Assembly: GCF_009730915.1 (NCBI RefSeq)
Contig: NC_052475.1
Span: 30,255,016 to 30,319,015, forward strand
Source: Dioscorea cayenensis subsp. rotundata
Taxonomy: Eukaryota > Streptophyta > Magnoliopsida > Dioscoreales > Dioscoreaceae
Length of the DNA: 64,000 nucleotides
Reading direction: 5' to 3'
Shown here in pieces: positions 11,215 through 22,941 of the stretch (its first letter is position 1; the number at the start of each line of letters is the position of its first letter). A program made the position numbers and the translations under genes. Below the pieces are notes generated by a model. It ran no database searches. It saw only the letters and a list, made by a program, of their open reading frames with translations, and was not told where the DNA came from.

Positions 11215-12715
11215 ATTTAGACCCTCGAGTAAGTTTTTCAGTGCTAAAATCTTTGTTTAAAGTGTTAATTATTTTGGGGATATAAAAAAATATTTTTTAA
11301 AAATAGTATAAGGTTGGACTTATCCACCCTTGTCGTGTAATTATAATTTATTGCCAGGGGCAATTTGCTAGGGGAATGTACGTTCTTAGTTGGAAAGTTT
11401 TGTCTCCTTTCATGACGTCATCTTCCGCGTTGGCATCGTCATGATCATGGGCCCCGCCCTTATGCATTTTGCTTATAAGCGGATTCGGGTTTTATGGCAT
11501 GGAACCGATACCCGATACCGATAAGTGACAATTTCAGATTAATATTAAAATGATCGGATCCAATAAGAAGTCACAGATCAAGAGTTGAAAAATAAAAATA
11601 AAATCAGTACAATTAATACCATATTAATTTTAGTTTGGGTGATTAGTGGCCCCTTTGAATGCAAATGTTTATCATCTTTTTAAAAGTAAATAAAAATAAA
11701 ATAAAATCCTTGTGATTTGTAAGATTTTTAAAATAAAGAATTATTTTTTTTAATGACGTATGGTTTCTCATATTTGTAAAAAAAAGAAAAATCGTTAACG
11801 GTATTAATTTTGTCATTTTTGACAAAACAAAATTATCCATTCATGTAAAAATCACTCTGTTGTATTAAAAAAATTAACTTTTAATATAATTTTATTTAAT
11901 AGGGTTTAAAAGAGATTAATAAACTTAAAAAATTCTAATATTGGAAAAACAATCAACTATTGATGGTTTAAAAACCAGAGGAAGATAAAAAGGGGAGAGA
12001 AATATTCAATCAATTACAAAAACCGATGTTCAACATAGTAAGAAACCATGCCAACTTTTTACTCTTTACTTTATTTAACATGAAAAAAAATAATATATAT
12101 ATATAGTATATATTTATAACTGACACATTACTATATCCCTCTCTATATATGTCTGTCAATGAAAACAAACCTTGGGAGTTGGGACCAACACTGAACACCT
12201 CCTTGCCAAAGTGTGATGCTATTGAAAACGGTGCAACATTAAGCACAGCCATCTTTAAATTGGTTAGGTGGAGTTTGGAGAATGGAGAATTTCCATATTA
12301 ATTCCCATAATACACCAACCTTTCATATATATATATATATATAAATAATATTATAGATGGAAAATTTGAAAACACTGTTGTAACAGAATCTTGTTGCTCT
12401 GTTTACTAACATTAACTACACTGAACTTTAACCGAGACCATTCTCATTTTGTCCACCTTTTCCTTTTTTTTGACATCATTATCTTTTCCCTTCTTTTTGT
12501 ATATATAACATGTCACATTTTTCTTTTCTTTTGTTATTTTGGCTTTTGTTTGGAGAGCGTCATGTCATGCATCTCTCCAAGTTTAAAAAGCTGATCAAAT
12601 ATTTATTTAATTTCTTTTATCCACTATAAATTACGATGGAAAAACGTAATATAATTTCTTTTCAAATTCTGAGTTGAGGAATCTTGGATTGCACTTTGAG
12701 GGTAATTCAATCATT

Positions 12716-12746
<31 letters not shown>

Positions 12747-13224
12747 ATAATAGGGGCAAATTGGTCATTTGGGAAAGGTGGCAAAGCGTGGCCGAGCCGG
12801 GCCCATACCTCGCTGTAGATCGTTCTCTTCATTAAGAAAACATGCCAGCGTTCCAGTGCTCCTCCGGAACACCTTAGCTATCAATTTCAATAATATTCAA
12901 AATAATTCTTAATAAATTACTAGTCCACTAAATATAATTATGGAAAAAAAAAATTTAACATATAACTTGCCAAGAATAATTCCTCATTTCCACCATTCTC
13001 ACCCTTTCAACAAACAAATCATGTTACTCAAATTAATTACCAAAAATAAATAAATATATTCCATTATTTTTTTCATTTAATTACTTTGTCCTATTCATGA
13101 GCTCTACTTAACTAAGTAGCTGATGAGAAACAACTCAACCATACATACTTCTCTTTAGTACTTCTCCCTCTCCTTCATCCATTCCCTCCACTCTCTCTTT
13201 CTCTCCACCTTCTTTGTCTGGATC
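11215..13224. other. intergenic region upstream of the metal-binding gene
   Basis: No credible ORF. There is a palindromic bZIP-type site ATGACGTCAT at 11412-11421 within a less AT-rich patch (11390-11530), but no gene starts nearby. (TA)n tracts occur near 12325 and at 12719-12742. A CT-rich stretch at 13145-13215, directly before the next start codon, is probably that gene's 5' UTR. Confidence 0.5.
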
Positions 13225-13926
13225 ATGAGGACCAAAAGCAACGGCAACAGAGTGCCCGGAATGCTATGCCGATCAGAGGCGGCGACGGCGGTGTGTGTTC
13301 CAAGAGAAAGATCAGTGATAGTACCACAAAGAGCAAAGAGATCAACACTTGTTCATCATGAACATGCAAGGCTTGGTTATGACTTGAGGTATTCAAGGCT
13401 CAAAGATTCCCGTAGTTTCACTTCCGGTGATCACCGGCGTGCTGTGACCTTGCCTATGGTCACCAAGAGACAAAACCTTCAAGTTAAACCTTCTTCAACC
13501 TCCAATGACGGCCAACTCTTTCAGGTAGTACTTAGTGCTCTTATACTTACTTTTAACTGATTATTTACTATATGCGTTCGTTTCAAGTTATATATACATA
13601 CTTTTTTGTGTGATAGGTTGTGGTAATGAAGGTCTCAATTCATTGCCAAGGTTGTGCTGGCAAAGTGAAGAAGCATATCTCCAAAATGGAAGGTATAGAT
13701 ATATATATATATATATCTTCTCCAAACAAATAAATCATATATAGCATCATATATTATATATTAATGTTAATGTATATATGTATGAGGATGCATGAAAATT
13801 GCAGGGGTGACATCTTTCAGTATAGATTTGGAATCCAAGAGGGTGACTGTGATGGGGCATGTGTCTCCTGATGGAGTTCTTGAAAGCATATCAAAGGTGA
13901 AGAAGGCTGAGTTCTGGTCTTGCTGA
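13225..13926 (+). CDS. NaKR/HIPP-like heavy-metal-associated (HMA) domain protein
   Basis: Three exons join in phase: 13225-13524 (100 codons), 13617-13692 and 13805-13926, giving about 165 residues. The first 100 residues are basic and of low complexity with no recognised domain. The C-terminal HMA domain (about residues 101-165) has a beta-alpha-beta-beta-alpha-beta pattern with the metal ligands in HCQGCAGKVKKHI, then MEGVTSFSIDLESKRVTVMG, and ends KVKKAEFWSC. This matches the SODIUM POTASSIUM ROOT DEFECTIVE (NaKR) group and related plant metallochaperone-like proteins. NaKR1 acts in phloem ion loading and long-distance movement of FT in Arabidopsis; the role here is inferred only. No CaaX prenylation box is present, so it is not a classical HIPP. 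Intron 2 contains a (TA)n tract. Confidence 0.92.
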
Positions 13927-14510
13927 GGAGTACTAGTACTGAAAGAGATCATGATGTTGTAGTGTAATTCCATGGACATGAATATTGTTAATTAATGTAG
14001 TTGTTTAACTGATGATTCTGATCTTTCCTTTTAGTTTTTACCAACTACTGATCCACTGACTCATGTCATTAAAACTAAGAATTTAATCATGGAGGACCAC
14101 TAGCATGACAAGAGGCATGATGCAATACAAGATCATTGGAACACTAGTTAGCTAGCTAGCTTCTTATATTATAGATTCATGTCCTGTTGATCAGTCTGAC
14201 AGGGCAGCTTCCACTCTTACTGTACCCTCCACTTTCACTATGAATTGCAAAACCTTTTCACATGGTTGGTACAGAACACTGCTTGTCCTCTTTTTTGCTT
14301 TAATGAATCACCAGACAACTTAATTAACTGATCATAAAAAAACTATATACGTATACACATCCATTAATATTAATGTCTCATTAATGTTTCAAGATAAAAT
14401 GAATTTATAAAACAAATTAAGAGTGAAAGTAAAGAATAAGTAATTTAATTAAAACAAAAGAATATATAAGTATATTTAAAAAAAAAAAAATTCTTCTCTA
14501 TGATCATGAT
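13927..14510. other. convergent intergenic region
   Basis: Shared 3' flank of the metal-binding gene (+) and the DnaJ gene (-). AT-rich with no ORF of interest; it should contain both polyadenylation sites. Confidence 0.6.
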
Positions 14511-14969
14511 CTAATCCTTTGAAACCATATTTCTCTGCCTCTTCTCTGACCGCAGTCTCAGTCCACAAAGCTGAGCTTCCCATCTCTCTTTCCAAAACTT
14601 TGTTGGCACAGTCTCGTTGACTTTCAACTCCTTATCATATAAAGCTCGCAAAGCAGGATTAGATAACGTCTGATAAGCTTGATGAAGCTCTACAAACAAC
14701 CTTGTATACTCATCCTTATTTGAAGGAGGACAAACATCAGGGTGGTAACGTATAGCCATGCTTCTGTATGCCTTCTTTATCTCATCAACCCCAACAGTCT
14801 CTGAGTCAAGTGATAGCACTTTGTATAAGTTGTTCTCCTTCTTTCCATTAACGTTCAAGCAAGTTCTGCCAGCTTTGCATGAGATGGTAGTGTTGCCTTT
14901 GGAGTACCCTCCATGCAACGTAGAAACCGTACTGAAAGAGCTTGAAGTTAGTGACGAAAGAGAAGCCAT
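14511..14969 (-). CDS. small plastid J-domain (DnaJ) protein
   Basis: Single-exon 152-residue ORF. The first 40 residues are Ser/Thr-rich with few acidic residues (MASLSSLTSSSFSTVSTLHG), fitting a chloroplast transit peptide. The J domain spans about residues 47-112: NNLYKVLSLDSETVGVDEIKKAY, then YHPDV with the HPD motif at 76-78, then LFVELHQAYQTLSNPALRALYD. HPD stimulates the ATPase of Hsp70 partners. No Gly/Phe or zinc-finger region follows, so it is a type III (DnaJC) protein resembling chloroplast J20-like proteins, though shorter. The C-terminal tail is basic (RLRSEKRQR). It is divergent from the CP24 gene and convergent with the metal-binding gene. Confidence 0.92.
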   Translation of the reverse strand: MASLSSLTSSSFSTVSTLHGGYSKGNTTISCKAGRTCLNVNGKKENNLYKVLSLDSETVGVDEIKKAYRSMAIRYHPDVCPPSNKDEYTRLFVELHQAYQTLSNPALRALYDKELKVNETVPTKFWKERWEAQLCGLRLRSEKRQRNMVSKD

Positions 14970-16574
14970 GATTATTTCACCTCACAAATTAAGAGAGGAG
15001 ATACATTCAATTTCATACCATATATATATATATATATACTTGTTCAAAAGATTGAACGCGTGTGTGTGCATTGGAAATAACGATGATGAGAAGGAAAAAG
15101 GCTATAACATTGGAAGGGTCTTCAAGAGAAGCCATTTGGGTGGAAGCCATGCATTGCATGAATATATATAATAATATTATATATATGTTAATCACCAGTT
15201 GGCTATGTTAATTTTATTTGTTTAAAGGGCCGGACCATTAAAAAATATTTGAGTGAAGCTTTGTTTACGAGGTTTTGATTGTGCATATCATGTTGTTTTT
15301 ATTTGTGGTATACGAATCTAGTATGGTAATAATATATTTCAGATTTTCTGTGTCCGCGTTATATATATATATATATATATTATTAATTTAATAACCATAT
15401 AATAAGATTCCATGTTACATTCCGAGTCTTTGACCAAAAAGTTGTTATCAGTCTTTGACCAGTTTAATAATTTGTTATTATGCATTCACGATGCCAAAAG
15501 GGTGAATTAAACTAGATTCATACTCCCTTCGATATAAACTATACATCATATAATTAATTTTGAGAAAAAAAAATAAAAGTGTTACTAAATTTTTTTAAAT
15601 TTTAAAACATAATACGATAGGATAATTTTTTTATTAGAATTATTTACTCCAACTAATATATTTTTTTAATAAAATTTATTAAATAGAATGAGTGAAATTC
15701 ACAAATCATAATTAATATTTATAATTTTTTTAAAAATAACAATTAATTTGAAAAAGGAAATTCAAAGCTTACTCAGGCACTCCGAATGCCAAAAAAGTTG
15801 AACTAAAGTAGCACATCCTGATAATCAAGCGGAGCCTCGATTTTACAAAGCCTTTTTTACCGTCCATGCAGGATCATCTAACACCCTTGAATAAAAATCC
15901 AGATCTACTCATCTAACAGTTTTCACCTTTTTTATTACTTTTGTGGCCTAATATAACTCTTTTCTCCATTTTTGGTGGACAAAGACTTTTTTTCTCAGTG
16001 TTTGTTGTTTTACCCTCATGATTAATAGTTTTTGTTGTGTTGTACTTTTAATCTCTTGCTTTAATTTAAATTGTAGTTTATTCATTTTTATTTAAAAAAA
16101 TCATAAAATAAAATGATAGATAATTTAAAATATTAACAACAATAATGATTACAAATCCCTTCTTAAAAACAAATACCTTCTAGGGAATCTCCGAGATATT
16201 ATTTACTAAGCCATAAAACAATCTTCCAAAAAAAAAAAGAGGGAAAATGAATGTGAGGCTAAGAGAATGTCCACATGTAAGGCAAATGGTAAGAAGAAGT
16301 GGATGGAGAGCTCACTCTCATTGGTTAGCAATCTATCCTTCTCCACCTCCTAGATTTCCTCCTCAAATCTTGTGGCTCCCCACCTTTCCCTTCCCTCTCT
16401 CTCTATCTCTCTTTCTTCTACCTCCAAACACACTACTACTATCGATCATTTATAAGTTATAACAACTACACATTCTCTTTATCTCTAACACCAACATCGA
16501 TCCACTACTAAATTATTTAGTAGTCTATCTTTTTTATTCATAAAATTAACTACTCAACCTAGCTAGCTTCACAA
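14970..16574. other. divergent intergenic region between DnaJ and CP24 genes
   Basis: Upstream region of both the DnaJ gene (-) and the CP24 gene (+). It contains (TA)n tracts near 15020 and 15360, and two TTTGACC W-box-like motifs around 15430-15462. No gene was seen within it. Confidence 0.55.
16300..16574 (+). promoter_or_regulatory. probable CP24 promoter and 5' UTR
   Basis: A CCAAT element on the minus strand (ATTGG at 16320-16324), a TATA-like TATAAGT at about 16451-16457, and CT-rich sequence (16385-16425) lie upstream of the start codon at 16575. The order fits a light-harvesting gene promoter. The transcription start is inferred, not shown. Confidence 0.45.
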
Positions 16575-16811
16575 ATGGCAATGGCAGCAGCCACCTCTGC
16601 TGCAGCTCTACAAGCCATTGGCACACCTTTCCTTTCTGGCTCTAGAACCTCCAGGTTACTCCTCGCCGGAGCCAAGACCACCACCGCCACCGCCGTCTCC
16701 GGCCAACGAAGGCTTGTTGTCACCGCTGCTGTGCCTCCAAAAAAATCTTGGCTCCCCGGTGTCAGATCTGGTGGCAACTTTGTCGATCCTGAGTGGCTAG
16801 ACGGCTCGTGA

Positions 16812-16846
<35 letters not shown>

Positions 16847-17892
16847 TTTTACTCATCCCTGACTTCTAGTAATTGAAGTGACATATAGAATTGGTTAACT
16901 TGTGAGTTAAACTAATTTATTAGAAATTTTAGTTATAATCTTTTTTTATGTTCGTCCCAAGTTGCTTATTTGTTGAGTCTATAAGGTCATTTACTTACTA
17001 ATCTTGTTTTATTAGCACAATGTCAGCATTCTAGTTCAAGCTCAGCACTCACCTTAAAGTTACAGCATTTGTAAAAAAAATTAAATTATGTTCTATGATA
17101 AAACATAAAATTCTATATATAAAAAAAAAATAATCAACATGGTAAAACTTTAGGTCATTTAAAGTGGTGGTTAATTTCGTGGTAAAATTCTTGTTAACTC
17201 TGAAAAGTCAAAAAGACTAAATATATATATATACTGAATAAAGCTAATAAATAAACTCACAAAATATATGTTTGACATTTTACATAAAACCCCCTACAAA
17301 AATAAATATTTAAACAACAAGCATCATCATCATCATGGACAGGTTGCCCGGAGACTATGGCTTCGATCCACTTGGCTTAGGCAAAGACCCAGCATTCCTG
17401 AAATGGTACCGAGAAGCAGAGCTGATCCATGGCCGGTGGGCCATGACAGCCGTCGTCGGCATCTTCGTCGGCCAAGCCTGGAGTGGCGTGCCGTGGTTCG
17501 AAGCCGGCGCCGATCCTCGAGCTCTGGCTCCCTTTTCCTTTGGGACACTTCTGGGAACTCAACTGCTGCTGATGGGTTGGGTGGAGAGCAAACGTTGGGT
17601 GGACTTCTTCAACCCTGAGTCACAGTCAGTGGAGTGGGCCACACCTTGGTCCAAGACCGCCGAGAACTTCGCCAACGCCACCGGTGAGCAAGGGTACCCC
17701 GGTGGCAAGTTCTTTGATCCATTAGGGTTGGCAGGGACGTTGAATAATGGGGTTTATGTGGTGGACGTGGAGAAGCTTGATAGGTTGAAGGTGGCTGAGA
17801 TTAAGCATGCAAGGATTGCCATGCTTGCTATGCTTATCTTTTACTTTGAGGCTGGACAAGGGAAGACTCCTCTTGGAGCTCTTGGATTGTGA
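16575..17892 (+). CDS. LHCB6: photosystem II minor antenna protein CP24 (LHCB6)
   Basis: Two exons, 16575-16807 and 17343-17892 (split Ser codon), encode about 260 residues, the normal CP24 length. Residues 1-50 form an Ala/Ser/Thr-rich plastid transit peptide. The mature part has [13 protein letters not shown], first membrane helix [19 protein letters not shown] with the conserved Glu/Arg chlorophyll-binding and salt-bridge pair, a middle helix ([20 protein letters not shown]), and the last helix [20 protein letters not shown]. It stops soon after GALGL without the extra amphipathic helix of major LHCII, as expected for LHCB6. It binds chlorophyll a/b and carotenoids and links trimers to the PSII core. 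The intron begins with a (TA)n run 9 bases after the donor, and another (TA)n tract starts right after the stop. Confidence 0.97.
16816..16842. repeat. (TA)n microsatellite in CP24 intron
   Basis: About 13 TA units starting nine bases inside the intron (donor GTGAGTTT). Likely polymorphic in length. Confidence 0.95.
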
Positions 17893-18926
17893 GTTATATA
17901 TATATATATATATATATGTTCTTGAAATGATGATTATGGTTATGATTTCTTGTTGTTAATGTTGTAATTGTGAATGTTGTTGTTGTTCATGTTCATGTTG
18001 ATCTTGATCTTGATGTTGATGAGATGGTACGTACGTACGTGTTCATTTTGGAAGGACAACATGCATGCAGTGTATAGAATATATGGAAACAGGTTGGAGT
18101 TGATCAATGCATGCATGCATGTGTCTACACTTTGTAGGGTTTTATTTTTAACATTAATTGTTTTCTTGATTACTTAATTAGTTTTCCTCTTTTATGTTAT
18201 GGATGGCTTCAGTGGTTTCTTTTTTGTTCTTCATCGATCCTAGGGTTTTAATTAGTTTTCTGTCTCTCCTGCCTCTGTTTCTTTCTTGCTTCTTTTCTAA
18301 TATTTTTATGTTTGTTGAAAATTTAATTTTATAAACAAGTCTGTATTATACATGTTTTAGTGATAGGGAGAAAATTAAAGTTATCACTGTTGTTTTAATA
18401 CCATTAGGATTTCTTTTTTTTGGTTATCACAGTTTTGAAATCAGAGAAATGCTAATGCATGCTATATTATTATCAAATCCCTGGTAGACTTTTTGTTTTT
18501 TCTTTTTGTTATTTTTCAAATATTATCACTTTTTTCTCTCATTCACTCTCATTCAAGATCTTGAATGTCCTTTTAAGTTTTTCATGTTAAGTTTCGGCTT
18601 ATTCTTAAATAATTACTTTTTTGTTATTTTTCCCCTCTCTTGTTATAAAATATATATGCCTATATCTGTCAATATGTGCTTCTATATTTACATATCTATG
18701 CCTTTAGTTCTTAAGCATTTAGGTTAATTATATGGAAAAATATTCATATTCACAGTGAGAACCATAGTTTTAAAGAACTTATTTCTATTTGTTGGTTGGA
18801 ATGAAGAAAATACAATGAGCCGTTTAGTTAATCACCATTTTAAGAGATCCATTCTCTTTCTTTATAATTTTTAAGCATAGGAAAAGAGAAAACATGGCTA
18901 CTTCATTAGTATGTAGTGAATGAATG
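17893..18926. other. CP24 3' flank
   Basis: A (TA)n tract at 17895-17917 lies in the presumed 3' UTR. The remainder is T-rich without a credible gene, up to the LINE target-site duplication. Confidence 0.55.
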
Positions 18927-18945
18927 AAAACAAAGATAAACATAA

Positions 18946-19797
18946 TCACCATTTTGATGCCTGTTGAGCAGGAAATTTCTTGGGCTAAATTGGTGTGGTC
19001 TCATTGTAATATGCCTAGGCATTCTTTCATCTTTTGGCTTGCTCTGCATAATAAGCTTTTGACAAGGGACAAGTTATTTGCATGGAAAGCTATAGATTCA
19101 GAAACTTGTGTTTTCTGTAATAAAGCCAGGGAGGACGTGTCTCATCTTTTTTTCAGTTGTGTTTTTTCTCATGAAGTGTGGGTAAGGGTGTTAAAGGCTG
19201 TGAACATTCAAAGGAGACCTTTTCCTTGGCAAAGGGAAGTCAGTTGGTTCCAAAAGAAAGCCATGGGAAAGACTATGCTTGCTAAGATGAGGAGAAGTGT
19301 GTTTATTGCTGCTGTATATTTGATTTGGAGGGCAAGGAACTTGATGATTTTTCAGCAGAAATGTATTACTGTGGATCAGGTGTTTACTCAAATTAGGGAG
19401 GTGGTTTTTATTCAAATTTTTCTGTCAAAAATTCAAAGTCACTTGATAATCCTCTTTTGAGCAAGTGGTTGCAGTAATTCTGACAGAGGGTGTCTGATTT
19501 CAGTAGAATGCTCTGTTTTGAAGGTTTGGGCAGTTACTCTATTAATTGGTGTTGTTTTACTTGTGTGGGAGGTTAAGTTTGATTAGTGAAGTCCATTTTA
19601 GAGTGGATTGTATGGCTGCTGCTTGGTGGATGTCTTGTTGCTGGAGTGATGGGAATTGTGGAGGAATTGATGTTTCTGTTTGAGTGGTGGTGGTTTAGTG
19701 TTGCAATTATGTACTTCCTAATGCATTAATTTGTAGTTTGGTTTGTATCGAATTTGTTTGAGCTTAATAATAATTCATTTTGGTTTGACCAAAAAAA
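18946..19797 (+). mobile_element. 5'-truncated LINE with perfect target-site duplication
   Basis: Insert of about 850 bases flanked by CAAAGATAAACATAA at 18931-18945 and 19802-19816. Adjoining A residues may extend the repeat to 19 bp, which makes the 3' edge uncertain by a few bases. It carries an intact 3' piece of ORF2 up to a stop at 19460. Visible parts are the RT-associated zinc-binding region (HSFIFWLALHNKLLTRDKL, CVFCNKAREDVSHLFFSC, VYLIWRARNLMIF), then a 3' UTR ending TTCATTTTGGTTTGACC and poly-A. The tail differs from the GTTTATCCACC family at 6245 and 21788, so this is a second LINE lineage. The exact repeat suggests a young insertion. Confidence 0.92.
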
Positions 19798-19816
19798 AAA
19801 ACAAAGATAAACATAA

Positions 19817-21299
19817 CGGCCCATATGTCAAATCACTAAGCAAGGGAGTGACCATAAGTCACATGTTTTAAACCAAGATTATATATATATATATATATAT
19901 TTATGTAATATTGATCCAACGGCTCTAGATTCAAAATCTAAGTACTCCCCAGGAGACAAGGGCCGCCTGTATGTACATATATATCTACATGATTTATAAT
20001 CATGGTTCTGCTCACTAGCTAATTAGACCAGCCCATAAGATAGGAAATTTAATATACAAAATTAGATTAGCCACATAATCTAATATTAATCTCTAAATAA
20101 TATATATATATATATATATTGATGAACTTGAACTTATAGATTGCTAATTAAACGTGAATAAACCATGTGCTAATCTTCATAAATTATGTTACAACTTGCA
20201 AGAAGACAGATTGATATATGAAGATGATCCCTGTGGTTGCACACTTGTAGGTTGTGCACCCCATAATTAATGATCACAGAATATATGTACCTTCTAACAC
20301 AACACTAATTAATCTCTCCGGCCATTAATTAATTATCATTAGAACATGTTCAACTGAGTTCAAGATAGATATATTCTATCTGGATATGCACCCATATGCA
20401 TTTCATTCCCTTCTTTTGCTTCTTCCTTTCTACTAAACTATATATGCCTAATTAAATTTCATCAAACATGGATGAACTGTCAAAGAAACAAAAGAACTTA
20501 CAAGTTAATGGTTCAGATCAATAATAATATTAATGATTGGAACATGAAATAGACAAAAGGCCACGTACAAAGCCATAAAAGATGGACTATAACAAACACC
20601 TTCATGGATTACGTCTGCACTGTTACTGAATATGAATTAATACATATTATTCACTCAATTCAACTTTTACAAGTAAAGACAATGAAATAAAACAGTTTAA
20701 CTTATTCATGATATAATTAGCTTGTAAGAGATGTGGACATAGGCTTGCATCCACTTGCACTCTTTAATGGCTCAAAGCATGTGATGTTCTTAAATTGTTT
20801 GCAACCACTGCCAACCACTTTCTCCAAAAGATATTCATAGTATATATATATACACATCACCATGAAGCAAGGAACTAGTTGCAATATTGTTAAAGTGAGT
20901 TGTGAGATCATGTGCATGGCTTCTTTCTAGAGCACTGAACCTCACCCTAATTAATTAATTAATTAATTATCTAGTCATTTAATAAGAACATCAATCATCA
21001 AAGAAATTAAGAAAAACTCCAAACTTTGTTTCAATTAAAAGACACAGGTAAAATGTTGCTATTTGTTTTGAAATGAAATGATTTGATGTATTGTGTTTAC
21101 TAATAATTAATTAGTCATAATTCTAATCTCACTAATGACTCTGACTATTTCCATATAAACAAGCTACTTTGTCAACCAGGTTTCTTTCATGAATATTAAA
21201 AATTTATTGAAGAGAATCAATGAAGTCATGGGGTTGGCAGTCTACCTCCAATGGACTTTGTTTGCAAGATGATGGGAATATCTTTTGATCTATACATAA

Positions 21300-21365
<66 letters not shown>

Positions 21366-21771
21366 TTTCTATTCCTATTGGCTCTTCAGCCTTTGGAGGA
21401 TCACATTATATTAGTTATACACATATATATATAGTTGATAATTCACAACTACTTCCAAATGGAACATAAAAGCACTGTTGGTGTTGAATCATTTTCATGA
21501 TTCAAGTTGATGAAACTTTAGGGTTAAAGGCCAACAATTTCTTAAAGAACAGTATGTGTTTAAATGAAGGATGTTGCTCAAAGATGAACAGTCTAATATA
21601 TGTGACAGAGGAGCAACTTGTAAATAATAATAAGAAATTTTTAATTTTTATATATTTCTAGCATATTCATATTATGCTTGTTTTGTGGAAAAAATGGTAG
21701 TTGAGCATATACGGAAGGAGGAGAAGTTTGGATGAATCTTTTGATAAAGATATTGTACCAAATATAAACGT
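19817..21771. other. AT-rich intergenic region
   Basis: No gene could be supported. It holds (TA)n tracts near 19880 and 20100 and a composite (TA)n(TG)n tract at 21300-21361. A 66-codon minus-strand ORF at 20717-20917 starts with a hydrophobic stretch and contains four later Cys residues, but it has no recognisable family. A segment near 19912-19950 (GATCCAACGGCTCTAGATTC) resembles one end of the TIR element at 23661. Confidence 0.5.
21300..21361. repeat. (TA)n(TG)n composite microsatellite
   Basis: About 7 TA units followed directly by about 23 TG units. The longest dinucleotide tract in the window. Confidence 0.98.
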
Positions 21772-21787
21772 AAGAGTTTCTAATTAA

Positions 21788-22925
21788 TTAATTAATCAAA
21801 TTAGTTGGTAATGCAGAAAATACTTTATTTTGGTTTGATAGATGACTGGAGGGCCAATCTCCCAATAACTGCTGGGCATCTCTTTTGTTGGACTGTCCGT
21901 ATCCTTGGATTACTTTAAAACAATTTATCCTCATACTCAATTCCCATGGTAATCCATTTAGAAATGATTTTGCCATTTTAATAAACTCCTTATCGGATTG
22001 TGCAAATGATCTTGAAGATTCCTACTCCTGGTCTTTAGATAAAAATGAAAAATTCTCCGTCAAATCCTTCTACAATTTCTTAATCGATGAAGGTCTTCGC
22101 AACCAACTCTATTCCAAATTTTGGAAAACTAAATCTCCTAGCAAAATCACTTTATTCTGTTGGCTTGCCTGGGATAACAAAATCCTCACACTTGAGAACC
22201 TGTTCAAAAAAGGTTGTAACACATTTGCCACTGACATATGTATAGTATGTCACAATAACTCAGAATCAGTGGACCACCTTTTTTAAATTGTACCTATTTT
22301 GGTCGCATTTGGTCCTTTTTTAAGTGTATATTTGATTCTAAAACTCTACCTTCCTCAACTTCAAATATCTGGACCAATTGGATACCCTCTCTAAACCCTT
22401 ATCTCAGAAATCTTTGGGACCTCTGTTCCAGAGCCATCTTCTGGAATATTTGACTGGAACGCAACAATTGTATTTTAACCAAATCTGTTCACCTATCTCT
22501 TCAACACTTTACAAAACAGCTAATATGGTTCCTTCTTGGATTTTTGTAGACTCGGAATCCCACCAACATGAAGCCACAGAGGTTACTCAGAAGATCAAGC
22601 GTTCCTTAAATTTTCTGAGCTCCAGATCCACTGACTTCACCGGCGATATGGCGCCTAACTCGACTCAGGAGTAATCCGCTTCTTTTGTCACTGAGCAGGG
22701 CTGTATCTCCAGATGGTGGACTTCGCCGGCTCTAGTTTCTCCCCTTCTTTCTCTTCCTTCGTTTTTTGCTTTCTCTGTTCACTGTTCTCATCATCTCTGG
22801 TGAAGATTACAGTTTTCTACTTTGTTTGTTTTACTTTTCGCCTCTACTTTCTGTAATATATTTTCCCCTGTTTTCCCATGTTTTTCTCTTTTAATAAATT
22901 TGTGGTTTATCCACCTTATTCAAAA
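21788..22925 (+). mobile_element. 5'-truncated LINE, GTTTATCCACC-tail family
   Basis: Insert of about 1.14 kb flanked by AAGAGTTTCTAATTAA (21772-21787) and AAGAGTTTTTAATTAA (22926-22941), 15 of 16 matching. The coding part is the 3' end of ORF2: GNAENTLFWFDR near its start, then SVKSFYNFLIDEGLR, LFCWLAWDNKILTLENL and CIVCHNNSESVDHLF. It is interrupted by several stops, including a TGA soon after the 5' end. The 3' UTR ends AATTTGTGGTTTATCCACC and an A-run. It is close kin of the LINE at 6245-7405. Confidence 0.9.
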
Positions 22926-22941
22926 AAGAGTTTTTAATTAA

